A stretch of DNA of 64,000 nt from Fibrobacter sp. (GCA_024398835.1 JAKSIK010000002.1:1-64000); one strand, 5' to 3'. Counted from the stretch's first letter, positions 44,754-53,769 are shown. A program made the numbers and translations. Notes: generated from the sequence alone by a model not told the origin.

Positions 44754-47528
44754 ATGGGAATGGGTAGATTTTTTACTGTTGCAACCTTTGTTTGCATTAT
44801 GAACTTTCTCGTGGCCTGCGGTGGCGATGAGCCTAGCTATAACGGACCCGCCATTGCCGAGGAGAGCAGCTCCAGCGAAGGAGTGGTGCAACGCTATGAT
44901 TCCGAAGATGATATGCCTAGCTGCACGGCGACACGTGACGGTGATGTCGCGGATGTGGATGGGGATATGTTTGTGTGCGCCGCTAAGAAATGGCGTCCCC
45001 TGAATGAGATTGTGGACACTGAGTGCGCCTTGCCTGCCTGCGATGAGGATTTGGATGGCGAGTATTTCTATGCGGAAGTCTCCAAGAAGTATTTCGTTTG
45101 CACGGATGGAGAGTGGCTGGATGGTGAAGATGAGCCTCTGCCCTCAGAAATGGCTTACAACTGCCTAGTAGATTCCCTTTCGAAGGATGCTGTGGAAACG
45201 GAGGATGACCTGCCTAGCTGCACGGAGAAGCGGGAAGGCAAAAAGAGGTATGTGGATGATGCCGAAGCCATATTCCAGTGTGCTGATGGCGTGTGGGAAA
45301 AGTGGGATGGAAGCGAGGACGAGGAGAATGATGACCCTGGTGTGGAATCCAGTGATTCTGAGGATGAATCCAGTGATTCCGAAGACGAATCTCGCGATTC
45401 AGACGATGAGTTCAGTGGTCCTGAGAATGCGAGTTCTAGCTCTGTAGCAGGTTCTTCTTCTGGTGTGGCAACATCTTCTGCTACGATTGCTAGTTCCTCT
45501 AGCTTTGACCCGTCCAAGGCCTATGCTGCCTGTGAGGCTTCTCTTGCCTCTATCGAAAAAGGGGACTCTGTGACATGGAAGGCGACACGCCTGTCGGGGA
45601 CCTTGAAAACATACGATTGGACCTTCTCGGAGGGTTCCTCCATTACGACAAGTAAGGATTCAGCTCCTGTAGTCACTTATTCTAAGCCAGGAATTTACAC
45701 GGCAACGCTGGTAATCAACAAGGGAACTGATTCCGCAAGCGTAGAAATAAAGTGCTTAACGAATGTTGTTGTGACAGGGACGTCTATCGAAGGTTGTAAG
45801 TGCACCAATGCGGATTCCACCACTACGTTGTTCTACAAGTCCGGTTCGCCGGCATCTTCCACATGGCAGGTGAGTGGCTGTAAGAACAAGGATGGAAGTG
45901 CTGCGAACTTTACCTATGCCTGGAGTGGCGATGCCACGGGAACGGGGACTTCTGCCACGGGCTCGTTCTCCAAGGAAGGCTCCTTCTCTCCGAAAGTCAC
46001 GGTGACCAATGCCGATAGCTCTACGGCAACACCTACCTGCCCCAGTGTCAAGACGGAACAGCTGATGGGGGCTAGCTGCAATTTGGGTACGGTGAGTTAT
46101 GCAACGAGTTCCAGTTCAATGACGGTTGTTCCTGGTGCAATGGTGTATTTCAAGCCCAGCAATTTCTCGGGTGTAAAGTCCAGTGTATCCGCTTCGCTCA
46201 ATGGCGAAGGGGTCTCCAACAAGTCGGTTGATATCTCTTATACTAGCGGGTATACCCCTAGCGCAACTACAGTTTCGTTTACCGCCCCTTCTAAAACGGG
46301 AACTTATGAATATGTGATGTCTGTAAGTGGAATGGAAGTCTGTAAGGCTACCCTGAAGGTGGAGTACCCGTCAGGCCTTTCTGTAACATGTGGCATTGGT
46401 GCAACTTCGCTCCTTGCGGGGGAATCGACTTCCTTTACCATCACGGGAGGAAATTATTCCGGTTGGACCGATGTGATGGGAGCCGACGCGACAATGCAAC
46501 TGGTCGGCCCGGATAACGCTTCCCAGGATGTTTCTGTGAATAGATACTACAACAATATCAGTAAAACTGTGAAAACTTCCTTAACACCGGGGACAAATAC
46601 CTTCAAGCTGATGTACGGCGACCAAACCGTGTGCAGCAAGACCGTGACCGGGAAGAAGCCGAAGATTACGGGAACATGCGCTATTTCTCCCTCTAACGCT
46701 ATAGTTGGGGAACCGGTTGCCATGTCTATTGGCAACTTCTCCAGCGACTGGAGGACGGACCTGTACGGCTCTAGCCTTTCCATGAAGTTCACGAAGGGCG
46801 ACGGAACGACGATTGACACGACTATCGCCAAGTCTTCTTCATCTATTTCTGTTGAAACACCTTCCAAACCGGGAATTTATACTTACGAATTGACGTATGA
46901 TGAGGAAACGTTTTGTTCGGCAGATCTGGTAGTTTCTTCTTTGTTTCCGACTTGTGAAGTGTCAGATTTAAAATCCATATACACCGGTTTTGCATTTGAT
47001 GTTACACCATCATTAGTTTTGGGATGTACAAATGACATTGAAGGCTGTTCCTATATTGTTGCTGGGGGAACCGCTGGCGAAGCTAGTGGTATAGCCTACA
47101 CGGGAGGTAAAATTTCTGGTGTGGCTGGAGAATTAGAGACCGGTACTGTAACTTATACATTGTCTTTAATAAATGGAACGGGAGTTGGTTCATGTTCCTT
47201 TGATGTGGAATATGTAGGTGCCGACACGACTATTTCAAGTATAGGCAAAGAAATATCGGTTAGCAGTGGAACGGCAATTAAAATATCCAGTGATTTGACC
47301 AGTGGTTCTCTTCGTTGTTATCATGGTGGTTGGCAGTCCAATAGTTGTACGGTCAATATTGAAAGTGCTTCTGTTGTATCGAAGTCTCTGACTGAATGTA
47401 TGGGCGGTTCAAATTGGGGGAGTTATATAGATTTCCCGGTATCAAACCTAAATGAAAGCCGAATGGCGATCGTTTCCTTTACTGGTGTTAGCGATGGCTC
47501 GATACAATGTATGGTATTTGATAATTGA
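44754..47528 (+). CDS. Large PKD-type lipoprotein with Cys mini-domains and Ser-rich linker
   Basis: The 924-residue surface lipoprotein has a signal ending LVAC (Cys22). Three copies of a short mini-domain follow at residues about 51-81, 90-122 and 150-182 (LPSC or LPAC, then F-x-C-x-x-G-x-W), and then a Ser-Glu-Asp linker (ESSDSEDESSDSEDE, SSSSVAGSSSG). A PKD-like domain (KTYDWTFSEGSSITTSKD, GIYTATLVIN) and several further Ig-like beta domains make up the rest. No enzyme motif is seen, so it is probably a binding or structural surface protein. AGGAG lies 6 bases before the ATG. From about 46960 the DNA becomes more AT-rich than the first two thirds. Confidence 0.8.
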   Translation: MGMGRFFTVATFVCIMNFLVACGGDEPSYNGPAIAEESSSSEGVVQRYDSEDDMPSCTATRDGDVADVDGDMFVCAAKKWRPLNEIVDTECALPACDEDLDGEYFYAEVSKKYFVCTDGEWLDGEDEPLPSEMAYNCLVDSLSKDAVETEDDLPSCTEKREGKKRYVDDAEAIFQCADGVWEKWDGSEDEENDDPGVESSDSEDESSDSEDESRDSDDEFSGPENASSSSVAGSSSGVATSSATIASSSSFDPSKAYAACEASLASIEKGDSVTWKATRLSGTLKTYDWTFSEGSSITTSKDSAPVVTYSKPGIYTATLVINKGTDSASVEIKCLTNVVVTGTSIEGCKCTNADSTTTLFYKSGSPASSTWQVSGCKNKDGSAANFTYAWSGDATGTGTSATGSFSKEGSFSPKVTVTNADSSTATPTCPSVKTEQLMGASCNLGTVSYATSSSSMTVVPGAMVYFKPSNFSGVKSSVSASLNGEGVSNKSVDISYTSGYTPSATTVSFTAPSKTGTYEYVMSVSGMEVCKATLKVEYPSGLSVTCGIGATSLLAGESTSFTITGGNYSGWTDVMGADATMQLVGPDNASQDVSVNRYYNNISKTVKTSLTPGTNTFKLMYGDQTVCSKTVTGKKPKITGTCAISPSNAIVGEPVAMSIGNFSSDWRTDLYGSSLSMKFTKGDGTTIDTTIAKSSSSISVETPSKPGIYTYELTYDEETFCSADLVVSSLFPTCEVSDLKSIYTGFAFDVTPSLVLGCTNDIEGCSYIVAGGTAGEASGIAYTGGKISGVAGELETGTVTYTLSLINGTGVGSCSFDVEYVGADTTISSIGKEISVSSGTAIKISSDLTSGSLRCYHGGWQSNSCTVNIESASVVSKSLTECMGGSNWGSYIDFPVSNLNESRMAIVSFTGVSDGSIQCMVFDN

Positions 47529-47558
47529 TAAATTTTTTTGTGAGCCTGCAATTTGAGT

Positions 47559-47585
47559 AAAAAGTGGCCTTTGGGTCGCTTTTTT
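47559..47585 (+). terminator. Intrinsic terminator
   Basis: AAAAAGTGGCC and GGTCGCTTTTT form an 11-base stem with two G-T pairs around TTTG, ending in T. It follows the PKD lipoprotein. The next 175 bases to the Wzi-like gene carry no element that I can name. Confidence 0.75.
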
Positions 47586-47761
47586 CGTATACAACTGTTT
47601 GCAAATTTGGCTGTTATAGATTGTGGGGGCGCACTGCTTTCACGACATTTTCCCTATCTGTTTAGATATTTGTAACTCGTTGAGCATAAAAGTGATACAT
47701 ATATGAGTCTCTCCGCGCGGATAGTGCCTGCGACCCCCGTATTTTGTGCTAAATTTATGTT

Positions 47762-49408
47762 GTGGTCCTATCTTGTAATCAAATTATAAGAGCGACGGCG
47801 GTTTTTGCACTTTTGGTTAGTGCAGCCGTTTTCGCTGATGGCCCCGTGGTGGGTACTGAGCACAACCGCAACCTGCGGGGCTTGGATTATGCCCCCATGC
47901 TTTTGGATTACCACCGCCAGACGGTGGGGGAGGATCGCCAGTTTTTCACCTACCCGGTTCGGAATCCTGATTTCAGGACGAACTTCGCCAAGACGGAAGG
48001 CGGGGCCATGGCCTACTTCGTCGATACCCTGGGCGGCACCCGAGGAACAGATACCCTGGGGGTCGATGCTAAAAACGGCGATGACAGCGCCCGCGAAGCA
48101 GACAGCGCCTGTGGTGCAGTTGGACATACCATAGGCATTGCAGTTTCCCCTGTGGGTGGCATGGACTACCGTGGTTCCTCTGCCATGAACGATACCATCT
48201 GGCCGGCTTTTGATGGAGGTCTCTACCTCCGCGGTTACGCCGACTCCCTGGATTTTGACTTGGAAGCCCGGATGTACGCCGAGAAGCATACCGCCGGCGC
48301 CAAAAAAGACGACCGCCGCAAACCCCAAAGCTACGACCACGAAGTTTTTGACGTGCAGAATGAGGAAACCGGTGGCGAGGATTACATCAGTTACTCCCGG
48401 TACCGCGCCCACTTGGGCTTGAACTATGCCTTTGCTCGGCTGCAGCTGGCTCGCGACGTGCTTCATTTTGGCCCGGGCTACTACAACAACCTCACGCTGA
48501 ACCAGTTCGCCCTCCCGTACAACATGCTCACCCTGGATTTGGTCTTTGGTCCGTTCCGTGTGTTCAGCGCCTACGCCGATTTGCGGGTGAACTCCTGGAG
48601 CTACAGTAAGGACAACCTGAACGACCGCAATCTTTTTGCCCACCGCTATGAGCTGGCTCTGGGGAACCTTACCTTGGGCATGAGCGAAATTCAGATTCTC
48701 TACAACGAGAACAAACCGTGGCTCTTCACGCCGGTGGTGCCGCTCTTCATCGAGAAGGGCAACTACACCGAGCGTGTGAACAACGGCGGCCTTGCTTTGG
48801 ATTTGAACTACCGCATTCTCGGCTTTGCCCGCGTCTATGGCGAATTCTTCCTGGACGATATGGAATCGCCTTACGCTGTGTATGAGAACAAAATGAGCAA
48901 CAACCGCTGGGCGGCAATGGCCGGCATGCAGATGGCTCACAACTTCTACCTGAAGGCCCACAAACTGGAGGCCGGCACCATCGCAGAAATCGCCCGTGTG
49001 GAGCCCTACACCTATACCCATTACGATACGGCCATGGCTCAGATGGCGCATTTGGGACTTCCCCTGGGCAACCCCAACGGACCAAATTCTTTAGCGGTGG
49101 ACTGGACCGTGTACGCCCAGTTCGGGGTCGGCGCGATTCAAGGCGCAACCCAAGGCGCGACCCGAGGCGCACAAAGTGGTATGGTATTTGCCGCGATACA
49201 CAACAAATGGCTGTGGAAGGGCGTGGATTATGGCAGCAATCTGGATGACCCCTACAAGACGGTGGAAAAACGGTTCATCCACGATGCACCTTTGACATGG
49301 ACCATAGCGCCTGCGCTGAGCTATCAGGGCCAGTACGTGGCCTACATGGGCGAACTCACATTGGGTGATGAAAAGTCGGTCTACTTCCGGGCAAGTTTCA
49401 AGTGGTAA
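47762..49408 (+). CDS. Wzi-like outer-membrane protein, paralogue 3
   Basis: The 548-residue protein has a signal peptide (TAVFALLVSAAVFA) and shares long stretches with the protein at 4947: HxGPGYYNNLTLNQFALPYNML, VEPYxYxH, GNPNGPNS and a terminal FKW. Two extra pieces distinguish it: about 20 residues near 95-115 (GTDTLGVDAKNGDDSAREAD) and three QGAT-type repeats near residue 462. The start is the GTG at 47762. No in-frame ATG precedes the signal peptide and no Shine-Dalgarno is seen, so the start is less sure. It opens the second polysaccharide cluster, 15 bases before the PglF-like gene, which supports a role in surface glycan assembly. Confidence 0.72.
   Translation: MVLSCNQIIRATAVFALLVSAAVFADGPVVGTEHNRNLRGLDYAPMLLDYHRQTVGEDRQFFTYPVRNPDFRTNFAKTEGGAMAYFVDTLGGTRGTDTLGVDAKNGDDSAREADSACGAVGHTIGIAVSPVGGMDYRGSSAMNDTIWPAFDGGLYLRGYADSLDFDLEARMYAEKHTAGAKKDDRRKPQSYDHEVFDVQNEETGGEDYISYSRYRAHLGLNYAFARLQLARDVLHFGPGYYNNLTLNQFALPYNMLTLDLVFGPFRVFSAYADLRVNSWSYSKDNLNDRNLFAHRYELALGNLTLGMSEIQILYNENKPWLFTPVVPLFIEKGNYTERVNNGGLALDLNYRILGFARVYGEFFLDDMESPYAVYENKMSNNRWAAMAGMQMAHNFYLKAHKLEAGTIAEIARVEPYTYTHYDTAMAQMAHLGLPLGNPNGPNSLAVDWTVYAQFGVGAIQGATQGATRGAQSGMVFAAIHNKWLWKGVDYGSNLDDPYKTVEKRFIHDAPLTWTIAPALSYQGQYVAYMGELTLGDEKSVYFRASFKW
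49139..49174 (+). repeat. Three imperfect 12-base tandem repeats
   Basis: CAAGGCGCAACC, CAAGGCGCGACC and CGAGGCGCACAA follow each other and code for QGAT, QGAT and RGAQ in the Wzi-like protein. The paralogue at 4947 lacks them. Confidence 0.75.
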
Positions 49409-49423
49409 ATTGGGGTTTGTGCT

Positions 49424-51343
49424 ATGCTGAGTAAAGTTTCAAGTTTCCGTTTCCGCAAAAGGGTGCTGGCCGTTGCCGATGCGTTTATCGTCGTCATAGC
49501 AGGCCTCATCATCAACTTCATTTTCTACTACTTTGACATCTACCTCCTGGTGCCGGAGGAAATGCTGGCCTTCTATGCCCTCAGCGCCTTCTGCTGCTTT
49601 ACCGGCATGATGCTCTTTGGCTGCTACAACAAGCTGTGGCGCTACTTCAACTGGAAGGATTACATCGATTGCGCGAAGGGCATTATCATGGGTATGGCGG
49701 TGACAGGTCTTGTCATGGGCCAGTTGCGGGGTTACATTGCGCTCCGCTACCTCACGTTCCACACCCTTCTTGCTATTGTTGGCGTGTGCGGCTTCCGCTT
49801 TATCTTCAAAAGTTCTTTCCTCACCTTGGTGGCTGTGGGTCGTAACGAGGTTGATAAAAAGCGGACCATGATTATTGGCGCCGGGCGTTGCTGCCGCGTG
49901 CTTCTGTGGGAGATTTTCAATGAGGGCGCCTCCGAAGATGAAGTAGATGCCCCCAGTCCTATTCGTGAATTTACGCCGGTCTGCATCATTGACGACGACC
50001 GCACCAAATTGGGACTTCGCATCAAGGGCGTGGAGGTGATGGGTACCACTAGCGATATCGTCAAGCTGGCAAAACTCCACAAAATAGAGCAGATTCTGTT
50101 CGCCATTCCCAGTGCCCCTTCAAAAGACCGCCAGGCAATTTTGTTGGAATGTTCCAAAACAAACCTGCCCGTTAAAATCATTCCCTTCTTTGGCCAGCAG
50201 TTGGAAGAGGGCCATATTCTGGGGCAGATTCGCGACATCAAGGTGGAAGACTTGCTGGGTCGCGAGCCGGTGAAATTCGATAACGCCGACGTGCGCGACT
50301 TTATTGCAGACAAAGTCGTCATGGTCACCGGTGGCGGTGGCAGCATCGGCTCGGAACTTGTCCGCCAGATTGCGAAGTACGGACCAAAACAGGTCATCAT
50401 CGTGGATATCTACGAGAACAACGCCTACGACATTCAGCAAGAACTGATTATGGAGTACGGCAACTCCCTCAATTTGGTGACACTCATCGCAAGTGTCCGC
50501 GACTACTTCCGCATGAGCCAGATTTTCAAGAAGTACAAGCCCGACGTGGTGTTCCACGCCGCCGCCCACAAGCACGTGCCCCTAATGGAGAATTCCCCCA
50601 TGGAGGCCATTAAGAACAACGTAATTGGCACCTTCAACATCGGCACCCTCTCGCTCTTTAACAACGTGAAGAAGTTTGTGATGATTAGCACCGACAAGGC
50701 TGTGAACCCCACCAACGTGATGGGTGCGAGCAAGCGCTGCTGCGAAATGATCATCCAGTTCCTCAGCCAGCAGAAGGATAGCAAGACGGAGTTTGTGACC
50801 ACCCGTTTTGGCAATGTGCTGGGCAGTAACGGCAGCGTGATTCCGCTCTTCAAAAAACAGATTGAGCAGGGCAAACCCGTCACCGTGACGCACCCGGACA
50901 TCATCCGCTATTTCATGACCATTCCCGAGGCCGTGAGCCTGGTGATGGAAGCTGCCAGTATCGCCCACGGTGGCGAAATCTTCGTGCTGGATATGGGTCA
51001 GCCCGTGAAAATCGTGTCTCTCGCCGAAAACCTCATCCGCATGTACGGCAAGGTGCCCTACAAGGATGTGGAAATCAAGTTCACGGGTCTCCGCCCCGGC
51101 GAAAAGATTAAGGAAGAACTGCTGATGAACGAGGAGGGCCTGCAGAAGACCCGGAACAAGCTCATCTTTATCGGGAAGCAGATTGAAATCGATACGGACA
51201 AGTTCATCAATGAGCTTTGGACCCTGAAGAACGCTGCCGCCGAGAATGAGGAGGGTGCTGCCATCCGTGCCCTGCACCACATCGTGCCCACGTTCACCAC
51301 ACCGGAAGAGTTTAACCGCACGCAAAAAATGAGGGCAATTTAA
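49424..51343 (+). CDS. PglF/WbpM-like UDP-HexNAc 4,6-dehydratase
   Basis: The 639-residue inner-membrane protein has four N-terminal helices (residues about 15-125). A first Rossmann-like region (TMIIGAGRCCRVLL) follows. The catalytic SDR domain begins VMVTGGGGSIGSELVRQ near residue 300, with FHAAAHKHVPLME, MISTDKAVNPTNVMGASKR, TTRFGNVLGSNGSVIPLF and RPGEKIKEELL. This is the CapD/WbpM/PglF type, which turns UDP-GlcNAc into a 4-keto-6-deoxy sugar. The aminotransferase follows 12 bases later, as expected for a bacillosamine-like pathway. Other products (for example fucosamine or quinovosamine precursors) cannot be excluded. Confidence 0.92.
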   Translation: MLSKVSSFRFRKRVLAVADAFIVVIAGLIINFIFYYFDIYLLVPEEMLAFYALSAFCCFTGMMLFGCYNKLWRYFNWKDYIDCAKGIIMGMAVTGLVMGQLRGYIALRYLTFHTLLAIVGVCGFRFIFKSSFLTLVAVGRNEVDKKRTMIIGAGRCCRVLLWEIFNEGASEDEVDAPSPIREFTPVCIIDDDRTKLGLRIKGVEVMGTTSDIVKLAKLHKIEQILFAIPSAPSKDRQAILLECSKTNLPVKIIPFFGQQLEEGHILGQIRDIKVEDLLGREPVKFDNADVRDFIADKVVMVTGGGGSIGSELVRQIAKYGPKQVIIVDIYENNAYDIQQELIMEYGNSLNLVTLIASVRDYFRMSQIFKKYKPDVVFHAAAHKHVPLMENSPMEAIKNNVIGTFNIGTLSLFNNVKKFVMISTDKAVNPTNVMGASKRCCEMIIQFLSQQKDSKTEFVTTRFGNVLGSNGSVIPLFKKQIEQGKPVTVTHPDIIRYFMTIPEAVSLVMEAASIAHGGEIFVLDMGQPVKIVSLAENLIRMYGKVPYKDVEIKFTGLRPGEKIKEELLMNEEGLQKTRNKLIFIGKQIEIDTDKFINELWTLKNAAAENEEGAAIRALHHIVPTFTTPEEFNRTQKMRAI

Positions 51344-51355
51344 GGATTTTATGGT

Positions 51356-52603
51356 ATGAGTTTTAGGTTTGAAAACAAAGTCTGGCTCAGTAGCCCCACC
51401 ATGCACGGCGAGGAAATCAAGTATGTGCAGGAGGCCTACGCAACAAACTGGATGAGTACCGTTGGCGCCAACATCAACGAAGTGGAACGCCTTGCCGCCG
51501 AGAAGGTTGGCTGCAAGTACGCTGTTGCCCTCAGTTGCGGAACCGCAGCCCTCCACCTGTGCACGCGATTGGCCGGTGAGCGCCTTTACGGCCGTGCAAA
51601 GCCAGGGCAGGGGAGCCTCATGGGCCACAAGGTTTTTTGTAGCGACATGACGTTTGCCGCGACACTGAATTCCGTCGCCTACGAAAATGGCGAGGCCGTC
51701 TTCATCGATACGGAACGGGATACCTGGAATATGGACCCCGCCAGCTTGGAACTCGCCTTCCAGCAGTTCCCTGATGTCAAATTGGTGGTGATGGCTCACC
51801 TTTACGGAACCCCGGGCAAGTGCGATGAAATCCGCAAAATTTGCAACGCGCACGGAGCCTTGCTTGTAGAAGATGCCGCCGAAAGCTTTGGCGCTACCTA
51901 CAAGGGCGTGCAGACGGGAATGTTCGGTGACTATGCCGCCATCAGCTTTAACGGGAACAAGATTATCACAGGTTCCAGTGGCGGAATGTTCCTCACCAAC
52001 AGCAAGGAAGATGCGGACAAGGTTCGCAAGTGGAGTACCCAGAGCCGCGAGCCATTCCCCTGGTATGAACATGAGGAAATCGGCTACAACTACCGCATGA
52101 GTAATGTGATTGCAGGCGTTGTCCGTGGCCAGTTCCCGCATTTGGAAGAACACATCGCGCAGAAACGCGCTATCTACGAGCGCTACAAGGAAGGTTTCAA
52201 GGGTCTCCCCGTGAGCATGAACCCCTTTGATGCGGCAAACAGCGTGCCGAATTTCTGGCTCAGCTGCATGCTTATCAACCGCGAAGCAATTGCTGCCGAT
52301 GGAGCCTGCGAACCGGGCAAAACAACCCCCGCCGCCGTGCTCCAGGCAATCACCGACATGAACGCCGAAGGCCGCCCCATCTGGAAACCCATGCACATGC
52401 AGCCCATGTACAAGAATCATCCCTTCGTCTCCGCGCCTATTGCAAGCTCTTCTCAAAACGTCATTGCGAGCGAAGCGAAGCAATCTATTGCCGATGTCGG
52501 TGCCGACATCTTCGCGCGAGGCCTCTGCCTCCCCAGTGACAACAAAATGACCCCTGAACAGCAGGACGCCATCATTGAAACCATCAAGGAGTGCTTCGCC
52601 TAG
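51356..52603 (+). CDS. PglE-like UDP-4-amino-sugar aminotransferase
   Basis: The 415-residue PLP enzyme would aminate the 4-keto sugar made by the dehydratase in front. KVWLSSPTMHGEEIKYVQEA, YAVALSCGTAALHL, LVEDAAESFGATYKG and FNGNKIITGSSGGMF (PLP lysine about residue 202) are family motifs, and FARGLCLPS is near the end. Between KPMHMQPMYKNHPF and that end lies an extra stretch of about 20 residues containing NVIASEAKQSI. It is coded by a known type of dispersed intergenic repeat (52459-52485). The frame stays open. The next gene starts directly after the stop codon. Confidence 0.9.
   Translation: MSFRFENKVWLSSPTMHGEEIKYVQEAYATNWMSTVGANINEVERLAAEKVGCKYAVALSCGTAALHLCTRLAGERLYGRAKPGQGSLMGHKVFCSDMTFAATLNSVAYENGEAVFIDTERDTWNMDPASLELAFQQFPDVKLVVMAHLYGTPGKCDEIRKICNAHGALLVEDAAESFGATYKGVQTGMFGDYAAISFNGNKIITGSSGGMFLTNSKEDADKVRKWSTQSREPFPWYEHEEIGYNYRMSNVIAGVVRGQFPHLEEHIAQKRAIYERYKEGFKGLPVSMNPFDAANSVPNFWLSCMLINREAIAADGACEPGKTTPAAVLQAITDMNAEGRPIWKPMHMQPMYKNHPFVSAPIASSSQNVIASEAKQSIADVGADIFARGLCLPSDNKMTPEQQDAIIETIKECFA
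52459..52485 (+). repeat. Dispersed repeat inserted in frame in the aminotransferase gene
   Basis: The core CATTGCGAGCGAAGCGAAGC is a widespread bacterial interspersed repeat, translated VIASEAKQS on this strand and LLRFARNDV on the other. It coincides with an extra segment in the protein. Only one copy is seen in the window. Confidence 0.7.
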
Positions 52604-53239
52604 ATGTACCGGAACTTCTTCAAACGTATCATCGACTTCTTCTGTGCGCTCCTGGCCATCGTCTGCCTGAGCCCGGTTCTCGTCGTGCTTACGATTCTGG
52701 GTGCCATCAAGATGAAGGGGAATCCCTTCTTCACGCAGCTGCGTCCCGGGAAGAACGAGAAGATCTTCAAGCTCATCAAGTTCCGCACCATGACCTGCGA
52801 GGCCGACGCTAACGGCAAATTATTGCCCGACGAAGTGCGCCTCACCAGCTACGGCAAGTTCCTCCGCAGCACGAGCCTCGACGAACTCCCCGAACTCTTC
52901 AACATATTGAAGGGCGACATGGCTGTCATCGGTCCGAGACCGCTTTTGGTAGAATATTTGCCTTACTACAATGAACGAGAACATCATCGCCATGATATTC
53001 GTCCTGGCCTATCAGGATGGGCTCAGGTAAATGGACGCAATTCTTTGAAATGGGATGATCGTTTTGAATATGATGTACAGTATGTTGAAAATTTGACTTT
53101 TATGAAAGATGTGGAAATAGTTTTTAAAACTTTTAAGAAGGTGTTTTGTCGTAGTGGTATTGCAGAAGATACAAATAGAATTGAAGGAAACTTTGCAGAA
53201 ATTCGCAAAAAACAAATGAAAGAAAAAGGTGGTGCATGA
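52604..53239 (+). CDS. PglC-like initiating phosphoglycosyl transferase
   Basis: The 211-residue enzyme transfers a sugar phosphate from UDP-sugar to undecaprenyl phosphate, the first membrane step of glycan assembly. A hydrophobic re-entrant helix (residues about 9-32) precedes FKLIKFRTMTCEAD, then SLDELPELFNILKGDMAVIGPRP with the catalytic Asp-Glu pair and YYNEREHHRHDIRPGLSGWAQVNGRN. It is a small, single-domain PGT like PglC. A short C-terminal extension ends KEKGGA. The first half is GC-rich like the genome, and from about 52940 the same gene becomes AT-rich. Confidence 0.9.
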   Translation: MYRNFFKRIIDFFCALLAIVCLSPVLVVLTILGAIKMKGNPFFTQLRPGKNEKIFKLIKFRTMTCEADANGKLLPDEVRLTSYGKFLRSTSLDELPELFNILKGDMAVIGPRPLLVEYLPYYNEREHHRHDIRPGLSGWAQVNGRNSLKWDDRFEYDVQYVENLTFMKDVEIVFKTFKKVFCRSGIAEDTNRIEGNFAEIRKKQMKEKGGA

Positions 53240-53766
53240 AAAAAATGGAATATATAACATCAATAGAAAATATTGATTTTTTTCTGTTTCATCCAACTTT
53301 TTTTTGCTTGTATCCAAAGATTTATCCTGTTGGAGAGAATCCTCCATATATAAATCGTATTGTTCATAAAATAAGAATGATTCTTCAAATTTTATGCGGC
53401 GGATATAGAGTTTATTATATGTATGTTGAAAAAAATATTGTAGGTCATATTGTTGTTATGCCCGGCGGAAACCGAGTTGCTCAGAGTAAAAAGAAAGATA
53501 TTGTTATTGGACCCATATGGATTGCCCCTTCGCAACGGGAAAAGGGGTTTGCAACAAAGGGAATAAACGCAATATTACATAAGTTAAATATTCAATATGA
53601 GAAAGCATATGAATTTATTTCATGTGATAATACACCTTCAATTCGAACTGTAGAAAAAAATGAATTTAAGTTTTTAGGGAAAGCTGCTGAGAAAGGTATA
53701 TTTAGAAAAATACTGTTGTCAGATGATGGACATTGGAGATTGTACTGTTTTTCATCGAAGGAATAA
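53236..53766 (+). CDS. GNAT-family acetyltransferase
   Basis: The 176-residue protein has an acetyl-CoA-binding pattern, VIGPIWIAPSQREKGFATKGI, where the RxxGxA-like REKGFA is typical of GNAT. Later it has CDNTPSIRTVEKNEFKFLG. It is placed where PglD, a left-handed-helix acetyltransferase, would stand in a bacillosamine operon, so it may acylate the 4-amino group of the sugar. The fold differs from PglD, and other substrates are possible. The ATG overlaps the pglC-like stop (ATGA). Confidence 0.75.
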   Translation: MKKMEYITSIENIDFFLFHPTFFCLYPKIYPVGENPPYINRIVHKIRMILQILCGGYRVYYMYVEKNIVGHIVVMPGGNRVAQSKKKDIVIGPIWIAPSQREKGFATKGINAILHKLNIQYEKAYEFISCDNTPSIRTVEKNEFKFLGKAAEKGIFRKILLSDDGHWRLYCFSSKE

Positions 53767-53769
53767 AAA

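Noticed and set aside
47768..49051. 427-codon open frame on the minus strand
   Set aside because: It is a shadow of the Wzi-like gene, with His/Val-rich composition and no motif.
50582..52483. 633-codon open frame on the minus strand
   Set aside because: It lies opposite the PglF- and PglE-like genes, which have clear family motifs. It is His/Val/Gly-rich, as expected of an antisense shadow of GC-rich codons, and its LRFARNDV start is the dispersed repeat read backwards.
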